Positions 55,500 through 64,000 of a stretch of DNA of 64,000 nt are shown here, in pieces. The position numbers and the translations under genes are program-made. The DNA is from Haliotis asinina (taxonomy: Eukaryota; Mollusca; Gastropoda; Lepetellida; Haliotidae): positions 18,813,501-18,877,500 of the forward strand of contig NC_090291.1 of NCBI RefSeq assembly GCF_037392515.1, given 5' to 3'. The number at the start of each line of letters is the position of its first letter. Position 1 is the first letter of the stretch. The notes under the pieces were generated by a model that ran no database searches, was not told the DNA's origin, and saw nothing but the letters and a program-made list of their open reading frames with translations.

Positions 55500-56007
55500 T
55501 GTTATATATTCCAGTTATAGATAATGGCTGTAACGTGTGTATTCCACATCACTGATCACTTTCACTGGTGGATAGCTCAAAATCTGAAATTCTTTGATAT
55601 TGACACAACTCTCAATACACTGTGATTTATCATGGACGCCCATTAAGAATTCCCGCTAAAATACATGGTTGATGATTCAGTATGGCATTTAGAGTGGACG
55701 TATACTCAAGCTACATTTCACATAATGGATGACGTCTGTTATGAGTGTAATTTTTGTATTGATTAGACGATGGTGATCATGGCACCTCTTAAGTTGTTTA
55801 CATCCTAATATTTCTATGGATCTGATGGTAAAAGTTCATATCGGTTGACAAACATTTTCCATTTGCTTCATGCTGGAAACCAGTCCCTGCATTAATAGAA
55901 GCTTGTGTGATAATAGCTATGGTATTTTGCTAAAGACAGTTATGTTCTGATGTTTCGCATTGTCAATATTATATAGATGTAGATCCTTGAAACTGGAGGT
56001 ATAAATA
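55500..56007 (+). promoter_or_regulatory. Upstream region of copy 5 with TATA element
   Basis: Weakly homologous to the upstream region of copies 2 and 3 (tttcactggtgga, ttgacacaactc, cattaagaattccc in the same order). TATA element tataaata at 56000-56007, preceded by gaaactggagg, is 84 bp before the ATG. Confidence 0.5.
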
Positions 56008-56083
56008 CCATGTGACAAAACTTTCTCGGTTGCCTTTGGTAAGAATTTCCAAATACGAAAGAGAGCAGCTATTGTAGAAGAAA

Positions 56084-57289
56084 ATGGATCTCATGACGTT
56101 CCTCGTGGGTTTGTTGTTATCAGCCTGTAATAACAACGTAATGGCCGACACTAAAGGGAGTTTGAAAGAACTGAAGTCTTATCTTGACACCCGTTTAAAT
56201 TCCGGCGTTGCTCCCATCGACCCCCAGACCAATGTCATTGACGTAGATATAACCGTCGGGCCATTGCAAGTTCATGATCTCGTTGATTCAACTCAAGAAC
56301 TAACATGCAGAATATTCATGTGCATGAGATGGAAGGACGCCTCACTTGCCTGGAATGCCTCGGATTACCCCAACGTTTCAGCCATAGAAATCGCTCCAGA
56401 TAAAATTTGGTCTCCTAATGTAATGGTGATAAATGCAGCAGTTGGTGATGGTGCTTTGTCGACAGCTATGCCTATCTCAATTACCCAAGATGGTTATCTG
56501 TACTGGCAGAACATGATGACGATATCAACAATATGCAAGACCGATCTGTCCAGATACCCCTTCGATAACCAGACATGTGACATAACATTTTCACGTGGTA
56601 AAGGATACCATGTCATTCTCCATCCATTCATCAATTCAGACACTGGTGGTCTACACATAGACACTAACGGGGAGTGGCAAACTGACAACATAACAACATC
56701 AATGTTCATACACGGAACATCTCCTGACGCTGCGGTTTTTTACGTCCACCTTTCCAGAAAGCATCTGTTCCACGTTCTGAACCTCATTTTCCCCATGTGT
56801 CTTCTCTCCTTCCTCAACAGCTTCGTCTTCCTGCTACCAGCGAGCTCTGGAGAAAAGATGAGCTATCTTATGTCTGTCTTTGTATCGAATGCTCTCTTCC
56901 TAAGCCTCATCCACAACAACATGCCCTCAACCTCTGATACTGTTCCTCACCTATCCCTCTTCCTTGTTGGGATTCAAATCCAAGGCTTTCTGGGAATCAT
57001 TGGCACCATCATAGTACAGAATGTGTATTCTCACAAGAACAGCTCCAAGAAAGATGGAGATCGTGTGAAGTCAAATGAAGCTCATCTAGGATTGAAGTTG
57101 ACGCAGGTGATGGCAGCTGACGCACTTGACATGGAGAAGCATCTCAAAGATCAGACCACACAACTGCATATGAGAACGAAGGCTTGCAGATGGATACGTA
57201 ACCTGTCACTGGACAGATTCTGGGATGGTATTTTCTTTTTATTCTCCTTTGGCTTTGCTTTGATAACCTTAGTTCTTGTTCTTACATAA
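56084..57289 (+). CDS. nAChR-like Cys-loop receptor, copy 5
   Basis: Intronless, 401 codons plus stop. The start ATG (aaaATGg context) lies at the second Met of the paralogues; their first ATG is replaced here by TTG TAG. Signal peptide about 1-20. Cys loop C151 to C165 with an NQT sequon. M1 about 229-252, M2 about 257-280 (GEKMSYLMSVFVSNALFLSL), M3 about 290-313, M4 about 380-400. Two extra cysteines (C75 and C80) sit in the strand near loop D. Loop A is Ile, loop B Trp is Gly, and loop C has no cysteine pair. The M3-M4 loop ends LHMRTKACRWIRNLSLDR, shared with copy 4. Confidence 0.92.
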   Translation: MDLMTFLVGLLLSACNNNVMADTKGSLKELKSYLDTRLNSGVAPIDPQTNVIDVDITVGPLQVHDLVDSTQELTCRIFMCMRWKDASLAWNASDYPNVSAIEIAPDKIWSPNVMVINAAVGDGALSTAMPISITQDGYLYWQNMMTISTICKTDLSRYPFDNQTCDITFSRGKGYHVILHPFINSDTGGLHIDTNGEWQTDNITTSMFIHGTSPDAAVFYVHLSRKHLFHVLNLIFPMCLLSFLNSFVFLLPASSGEKMSYLMSVFVSNALFLSLIHNNMPSTSDTVPHLSLFLVGIQIQGFLGIIGTIIVQNVYSHKNSSKKDGDRVKSNEAHLGLKLTQVMAADALDMEKHLKDQTTQLHMRTKACRWIRNLSLDRFWDGIFFLFSFGFALITLVLVLT

Positions 57290-58221
57290 AAGATTTTTAA
57301 ATATAAAAAAACTTGTGGTGACATTCGATGTGTTTTTAAAGCGGTTGAAAATCTCACCATTGTATTTGGCAAATTGATCAGCAGCGATCAGCTTTTTCAG
57401 AAATGTACTTTCACATTTTCTACTTTTATCGAATATTGATATAAAAGCTTCCGTGTTTTATATATCATCCGAATATACAGGGTAGATGTTTACATTTACA
57501 ACTAATTTCATTCTTTAATTGACTTATCAGCATTCTGTTTTCGGTATGTCTTTAATGAATTCAGGAGTTTGAGCTACTTTTGTACAAAGTTGAGTTACAT
57601 TGGTAAGGAAATCTTCCTGTATGATCTTTAATATAATTTGGTCCATTTGTAATGGAAGTGTTACTACCCTCAGTGACAAATACATGCTGGTGTAAAGGGT
57701 GAAATGACTGTGAAAAGTATATGCAAAGGACGACGTACACAGTTATGACAGCAGGTGTTCGTAAAAGGGTGTCTTTTTCATGTCTACTGGTACACAGCCT
57801 TTTCATCCCTACTGGAACAGAACCATTCACCAAATTTGTTTTACAAAGTATGCGGCGGCATACAAAACATACAAGACAACCATGTAATTGATGAACCAGA
57901 AATCCAGTGCGATAATGTTGAATTTCATTTGATGTTTAGAAGTGCAGAGATTTATATTCTTACACTTTTGTGAAATAGAATCACAGATTTTGGGTCAGTG
58001 TCTCGGACCCAGCGTATCTTACGTAGTTAACTCATCATAGACCACATAGATTATGATGAACCTCTGGGAATTGATAATATGACGTATACATGCACATCTA
58101 CACGTGCAGACTTCCCAGGACTGCGCTGTTGACTCTTGTATCCTCTGTTGACTATTTTCTTGTCCATTGTTGTGTCAATGTCTATCCACAATTGCCTATT
58201 ACTGTTATTGTCTGATGACCC
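57290..58221. other. Gene-free 3' flank of copy 5
   Basis: No repeat or exon recognised. Confidence 0.4.
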
Positions 58222-58397
58222 GAAGAGGTCAGGGATAGAATATGCCTTCAGCAGCCCATGCGTGCCATAAAAGGCGACCATGCTTGTCGAAAGAGGCGAC
58301 TAACGGAATCGGGTGGTCAGACTTGCTGACTTGGTTGACACATGTCATCGGTTCCCAGTTGCGCAGATCGATGCTGATGCTGTTGATCACTGGATTG
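58222..58397 (+). mobile_element. SINE-A truncated by a Tc1-type relic
   Basis: The family runs from agaatatgccttcagcagcc to gttgatcactggattg and then stops where the transposase relic begins. Confidence 0.75.
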
Positions 58398-58905
58398 TGA
58401 TGGTGGCATGTCCTTACGACAGATTGCAAGGCGCGTTAACGTCTGTCACAGAGTCATCAGCAAGTTCGTGGAGAAACACCGCAAGACAAGTTAAGGTTGC
58501 CTCTGGTCGAGGTCGATTCAAAAAGATCGATTTGATGGATGATAGACGGCTGCTTTTCGGACTGCTAATCAACATCGTCAAAGGTGGAAGCAACGACGGA
58601 ATAAAGAGAAGTATGGGCGTGACGTCATCGAGAACATTCTGCTGCCTTTTCTGCATGACAATCATCATGTTGTGCACATCTACCAGGACGACAATGCACA
58701 TCCTCATCGTGCTGCGATCATTACCGATCTTAAGAGGTAGCATGATATTGAATCCCTCATTTGACCAAGCGCACGTCCAGATCTTAATCCGATTGAACAC
58801 TCGTTGGCCGCGATAGGCGTATGTCCGGCAGGAACCAGCCCGTGGCCAACTCTCGAGAACTCAGGCAGGCCGTGCTAGACGCATGGAACAATCTGCACGT
58901 GCTTT
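58398..58905 (+). pseudogene. Tc1/mariner transposase relic
   Basis: Pieces of the family read in order across frameshifts and stops. The helix-turn-helix SLRQIARRVNVCHRVISKFV is followed by HIYQDDNAHPHRAA (second catalytic Asp region). Then come PDLNPIEH (third catalytic motif) and RELRQAVLDAWNNL. The element is clearly inactive, and terminal repeats were not found. Confidence 0.85.
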
Positions 58906-59883
58906 TTTTCTTAAACTCATGCTGTCGCCGAGGAGACGTTGTCACAGGTTGATTTTTTATCATGACACATACACGCAATACTGATGACCCATTCATTGTT
59001 TCAAATATCATTTTCAGTGAATTCCATTTCAGGAAGTCCTGTTGTTCCACAAAACATTAACATTAAACCTGGTGCATTCAATGTTATTCATTTTTGCTCC
59101 ATTTACCCCTATATTTCTCCATGGAATCAATGATCTTGATCTTATAAATATACTATGTTTTGTCCTTGCAGTTGCTTTCCAGACAGTGTAGAATGTAGTC
59201 ACATACTGTTTTTGAAGGTGACGTTGCATTTTGCATATAAAAGCTCTCTTAGTTTCAGATTTCAGGTGTTGCTTCATATTGTACCATCATTATACATATT
59301 TGTAAATACGTAAGTATCCTCATATTTCATAGTATTCTTAACCTATTTTTATATTGCGTTGTCCCCTATAGATAAATGTTTAAGATTGAATTACTAGTTC
59401 TACATGTGTATCTGTGATATTTTAGTTATTTTACTGTCCTTCGTGTACAGGATGTAAACCACTCACTCACTTAGCCATAATTTATTTTGATATTTTTCAT
59501 AACAGTTATTATTCACGACAATATCCATATGCACTTCTTTTATTCAACCTATATTGCTTTACAACCTATATGTAACTGTATAATCTCCTGCATGCTGTGA
59601 ACAAATGCACATCCGTCTGTCCCACTGTGAGACCGTTCATATGTCAAAAAAGGTAATGTTATAGTATAATGTATTTTGCCAAAGGACAGTGACGCCGCTT
59701 AGAAATTAAAAACTAGCACTTACAGTGGAAGCTGTCAAAACCGTCATCTGTCCAATCCGTCCAATGTGTCAACATACTATCTCAGTCTCGTCTGTGGTTT
59801 GAACGTTTATCATCAGCTCTACAATCCGGCACGCTGTCTTAACTGGATTATTTCGTCAGTCCAGATGAGTCCCGGTTTAGACA
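58906..59883. other. Gene-free stretch
   Basis: A SINE-C 3' fragment (tttactgtccttcgtgtaca, cactcactcactt) lies at about 59410-59472. Nothing else recognised. Confidence 0.4.
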
Positions 59884-60236
59884 GCTTCCACTGTATATCA
59901 CTCCAGAAAAGAATACAGGCTAATGATCGCCAGCAACTGAAGGTAGATCACCATACTAGGACTTGCAGTATCTAAGTCCCAATCGTCCCTAGTATGATGA
60001 CCTACCTTCAGTTGTTGATGGCCTAGCCCGGTGCTTATATTGTATTATCCTGTATTATAATAAACGTTTCAATGCTTACATGCTGGTTTTATCTGTGTTA
60101 ACCTAGCTGTTTTACCGCCTTGTTCAGAGATTTTATTAAGAAACTATATATTATTGTAGTACATATTATTATAATCACGATATAGCTCCAATATTCCGAT
60201 GTGACTCTACATCTTAACTCAGTCACTCACTCACTT
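59884..60236 (+). mobile_element. Two SINE-C pieces head to head
   Basis: A reverse piece (caactgaaggtagatcacca, 59884-59965) meets a forward element from agtcccaatcgtccctagta to cagtcactcactcac (59970-60236). Confidence 0.65.
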
Positions 60237-60249
60237 CCTGTACTTTTGC

Positions 60250-60335
60250 TAGTGAGTGAGTGAGTTAATATTTAACGTCACATCGGCAATATTTCAGTCA
60301 TATCGTTACCTGCAGGGACCCTAGCAGGATTTAAC
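60250..60335 (-). mobile_element. SINE-C 3' fragment
   Basis: gctagtgagtgagtgagtta, ttaacgtcacatcggcaata and ttcagtcatatcgttac. Confidence 0.7.
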
Positions 60336-60944
60336 ACTATTCCTTCAACCTTTGGCGACTGTACTCCAATTCAGCAAAAAATGAAAGCAAACATATATTG
60401 TGCGATTAAAATCATATACCATGAAAGAGATGGGGCTTACATAAGTGTACAAACAAATGATGTATTTAACATGAGGCAATTTAGCGTTTTAGAGACACTG
60501 TTTTGTATGCTAACTAGACGCTTTTCACAAATGCATTTGGTATTTATGTCAGTCTGAATAAATGGTAACGGTTGTGGACATCTTTGTATTGTGTTTTCAT
60601 AAGAAGGAAAGTAGCGACTGTTATGAAACGTTTTCACACCCACGTCCAGGGTATGGAGATGTCCAGTGGAGGACTATCTTATAGGTACCATTTGGGACTA
60701 AGCGCCTTTCCTGATGTCGGGAAGTTCCTTGTCCGAATCCCTTCAACGTCGTTGGTTTCCAGAATGGTACGGCACTTATGACCATCAGCTCATGATGAAT
60801 GCTGAGTCATGCTAACTGCATTTCCCCCAACTGGGCCTAGGGTAGAACTGGTCGTCAGCATCACACTGTTCGTTAAAGGCGATTCTATCAATCGGCTTTC
60901 ACGCCAAGCCGTGTGCTCCTACCCGTGAGGAACCCGGAGTCGAA

Positions 60945-61400
60945 TTAATATTGGTTTTCAGCAGCTCATGCTTGTCATAAGAGGCGACTAACGGGATTAC
61001 ACTCGCTATCTTGGTAGACACATGTCATCGTATCCCAACTGCGTTGAACAATGCTCTTAAATGTGATCACTGTATTGAGTGAGTGGGTTTTGGTTTAAGC
61101 TGCACTCAGCAATATTACAGTTATATGGCCTGTAAAAAATCGGGTCTGGAACAGACAATCCAGTGATCAACAACATGCCCATCAACCTGCGCAATTGGGA
61201 ACCGATGACATGTGTCAACCAAGTCAGCGAGCCTGACCACCCGATTCCTTCAGTCGCCTCTTACGACAAGCATAGTCACCTTTTATGGCAAGCATGGGTT
61301 GCTGAAGGCCTATTCTACCCCGGACACCGTTGATCACTGTATTGTGCGGTTCAGATTCCATTATTTGCTTGACGCTGCCAGTATATTAGATTACAGCTGA
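60945..61400 (+). mobile_element. SINE-A carrying a nested SINE-A
   Basis: A forward SINE-A (gcgactaacgggatta, catgtcatcgtatcccaact) is interrupted at 61077 and resumes at 61331 with gatcactgtattgtgcggtt. Confidence 0.75.
61078..61330 (-). mobile_element. Nested SINE-A, reverse, with 14-bp target-site duplication
   Basis: Full-length reverse copy with gtgagtgggttttggttta at one end and ctattctaccccggacacc at the other. tgatcactgtattg flanks it at 61064-61077 and 61331-61344. Confidence 0.85.
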
Positions 61401-62706
61401 AATCTACCTAGGAAGGGCGCTAAACACCAAACCAGCCATGTGATACTGCACAGAATTTAATGAAAACATATGACAATATGATTCTATTGTCATAACTAAA
61501 TGACCTTTAACGCAGAATTGAAGGTAAGGATTTTGCCCAGGGTTGTAATTTATTCAACTCATGGGTTGAGAAGCAAAATCTTTGGATGGCATTTTAAGAA
61601 GTTCGAGAGACAGATAAGGACAAACTTTATGGGAGAACAACATCTCTATTCAAGTGGTGCACCGTTTCGGTACAAATCCATGTTTTAGTATCCTTCTCGA
61701 CTTCCCAGAATTGCTGAATGAAATTGAATGATCAATCCACGACAATCATTTTCCTGCAGCTTTTAATCTTTCCCCATCATCAAGAACGTTTTAAAAGTCT
61801 AACCCGCCTTTATATAAAACATTGTGTTTGTGAATGTCCCTGATACTGATGTTTTCTGATGAACGTTTAAAAGTAGCTGACGAGTGCATCCCTAATTCTT
61901 CTGCAGTTCCACACATACGAAACAAAGGGGTCATGCAAAGAAGCTACAAGCTTGGAAGGCGATTAAGAAAGCAGAGCTAAATTATATTTCAGTCGACATC
62001 CTATAGCCAAGAATTTGAAGAAATTCAAAATTTTATATGCACAAATTACGGTTTGCGTTTAGGCAAAGTAAACGCCAATCTTGGCAAAATTATGTACCCA
62101 AAATCAATTAAAAAATGCCGATTCTAAATGTATGGTATACAAGCTCTAATTAGCAAGCATTCGTCGTCTTAAAGACAAAGACCAGTTATTAACCAATAGA
62201 TCCGATATTTCGGGTTTCACTTTATCAAGAAATATAAGAAGCAAAAGGTAAAAAATGTCAACGATGGACAGTAAAAACACGAGAATATCATAGACACTGT
62301 CATTTGCTCATCTTTTTCAAAAACAATCATTGCTTATTACCCATGTCATAATTGAAACTGCATATAAACATTTGGTCTTTGTCACTTTATTCCCCATCAC
62401 AGTCAGTTATGTGTTTCATTGCGGGTCAGTATATATGTTTGTGGATAAATATCATATAAGGTAGTTAAACAATTGTAAAATTATTGTCCCCCATGAAGGG
62501 TTATTGTATGTCCATATCATTCAATATATAGTTTATCTTCTGATTCTCAGTTTATGCTGACAAAATACGGAATGTTTTCTGTGAATCTTCATGAACTGTA
62601 CACGCCACAATCATTGGTTATTCCTTCACTCCATTTAGTTAAAACATAAATATCAGATTCACAACTTGACAGATTCTTTCAAAATACACTTAATAAAGAC
62701 TGACCC
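61401..62706. other. Gene-free stretch upstream of copy 6
   Basis: AT-rich with no recognised exon or repeat. Short similarity to other receptor upstream regions appears near 62650 (ttgacagattctttcaaaat). Confidence 0.4.
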
Positions 62707-62707
62707 C

Positions 62708-62812
<105 letters not shown>

Positions 62813-63139
62813 TGATACTATTAGGCTTCAATTTCAATTACCTTTGATCATCAACACTCATAATAACTCTAGGTGCATCTGCTGTATAGATGAAAATATA
62901 ATCATAGTGACACATTTGTTGTTTTAATTGTAATGTTTTAGGTCTCTGATAGTAACAGTACATTATAGGTATGATAAATAAACGTAGATCGCGTTCGAAA
63001 TGCAGGGCTGCATCAATAGACACTCTTGTTTACACGGCAAATAACATTACAACAACCCTGTTTGTTTACACCTGTGATTTGCTATTGTTTGGTAGTGTCA
63101 ATCTGCCGATGTACTACATGTATCGAACAATGCATTGAT

Positions 63140-63185
63140 CTATTTGTCAGATAAATATTACCCTATGAAACTGAAGGTATAGATA
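63140..63185 (+). promoter_or_regulatory. Putative core promoter of copy 6
   Basis: cagataaatatta and tgaaactgaaggTATAGATA (TATA-like at 63178-63185) match the proximal promoter of copies 2 and 3, 64 bp before the ATG. The CRE-like core is not kept here. Confidence 0.5.
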
Positions 63186-63241
63186 TGACACGCTAAATAT
63201 TCTCGGGTGTCTTTGATAAGGATTACCAAGCAGGACAGTTC

Positions 63242-64000
63242 ATGTTGAAGAAGATGCATATAACAATGTTTCTTGTGAGTTTGTTGTTATCGTCCTGTAC
63301 TAACAACGCAATGGCTGACACAAAACGGAATGTGAAACAACTGAGCTCTTATCTTGACACCCGTTTCAGTACCGACGTGCCACCCATCGACCCACAGACC
63401 AATGTTATTGACGTAGATATGAACTTTGGGCCAGTGCAGGTTCAGGATCTCATTGATTCAACCCAAGAGCTGAAATTCAGAGCGTTTGTTGTGATGATTT
63501 GGTATGATGCCTCACTTGCCTGGAATACCTCGGACTATCCCAACGTTTCAGCCATAGAAATCGATCCAAACAAAATTTGGTTTCCTAGGGTGATGCTGCT
63601 GAATGCAGCAGTTGGTGATGGTCCTCTAACGACAACCATGCCTATAACAGTTCGCCAAGATGGTTCCCTCTTTTGGCAGAATATAATGACGATGTCTACA
63701 GTTTGCAAGACTGATCTGTCTAAATATCCATTTGATAACCAGACGTGTGACATAACATTTGCATTAGGAGAAGGATACCCTGTCATTCTCCATCCAACAA
63801 TCAATTCAAAAACTCATGGTCTAAACTTAGACACTAACGGAGAGTGGGAAACTGTCGATATAACAGCATCGACATTTTCACCTGAAAATGAGACATCTCG
63901 TCAAGCTGTAGTCTTTAACATCCACCTTAATCGAAAATATCTTTTTCACATTTTGAACTTTATTTTCCCCATGTGTCTTCTCTCCTTCCTCAACAGCTTC
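63242..64000 (+). CDS. nAChR-like Cys-loop receptor, copy 6 (3' partial)
   Basis: 253 codons are open to the right edge of the window, with no stop. The start MLKKMHITMFLVSLLLSS gives a signal peptide that aligns with copies 2 and 3. The Cys loop is C155 to C169 with NQT. The ligand-binding domain ends about residue 232, and the sequence leaves the window inside M1 at CLLSFLNSF. Loop A is Leu, loop B Trp is Gly, and no loop C cysteine pair is present. DTQ-type N-terminal sequence and the IDSTQEL segment are closest to copy 5. M2 to M4 lie outside. Confidence 0.92.
   Translation, partial: MLKKMHITMFLVSLLLSSCTNNAMADTKRNVKQLSSYLDTRFSTDVPPIDPQTNVIDVDMNFGPVQVQDLIDSTQELKFRAFVVMIWYDASLAWNTSDYPNVSAIEIDPNKIWFPRVMLLNAAVGDGPLTTTMPITVRQDGSLFWQNIMTMSTVCKTDLSKYPFDNQTCDITFALGEGYPVILHPTINSKTHGLNLDTNGEWETVDITASTFSPENETSRQAVVFNIHLNRKYLFHILNFIFPMCLLSFLNSF

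Overview
This is eukaryotic nuclear DNA, most likely from a gastropod mollusc and probably an abalone-like vetigastropod. The basis is intron-containing genes with GT-AG boundaries, a very high load of SINE-like repeats ending in (ACTC)n tails of a kind I associate from memory with Haliotis, abundant microsatellites and minisatellites, and an expanded nicotinic-receptor-like (Cys-loop) gene family of the sort known in molluscs. The species call is an inference; no database was searched.

Layout. Six intronless Cys-loop receptor genes, all on the plus strand, form an array split in two by a lectin-receptor locus. Copies 1 (1-921, 5' end outside the window) and 2 (5268-6458) lie at the left. Copies 3 (43726-44934), 4 (49629-50843), 5 (56084-57289) and 6 (63242-64000, 3' end outside the window) lie at the right. 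Copies 1-3 form one subfamily by their M3-M4 loop; copies 4 and 5, and by its N-terminal half copy 6, form another. Each full copy has a signal peptide, a 13-residue Cys loop, four membrane segments where complete and a TATA-like element 40-85 bp before the ATG. All keep the cation-channel Glu before M2 but lack the residues that bind acetylcholine in ordinary nicotinic receptors.

Between copies 2 and 3 are two plus-strand genes for single-pass membrane receptors with C-type-lectin-like domains (CTLDs). CTL-A (22290-26186) has a signal peptide, one CTLD, a membrane segment and a tyrosine-rich tail. CTL-B (29907-39402) has two CTLDs, a phase-compatible WSC-domain cassette lying inside the first CTLD, a membrane segment and a long tail with at least seven YxxL/I/V motifs. 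The two tails share an ordered tyrosine module, which suggests phosphotyrosine signalling. I rebuilt both genes exon by exon from splice sites and phases. CTL-A is preceded by a near-identical 8.8-kb tandem duplicate (6856-15629 and 15654-24475) that carries its signal-peptide and CTLD exons only; because these exons are phase 1-1, the duplicate could be spliced into a two-CTLD receptor.

The rest is repeats. Three SINE-like families (called A, B and C here) share a 3' end. There are also a TIR element inserted in a SINE, relics of a LINE reverse transcriptase, a Tc1/mariner transposase and a THAP-like finger, hairpins, and minisatellites of 20, 22, 29, 62, 63 and 71 bp. The minisatellites produce long spurious open frames on both strands. 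Inference: the receptor array may be chemosensory and the lectin receptors immune or recognition receptors; nothing in the sequence shows that the two groups act together.
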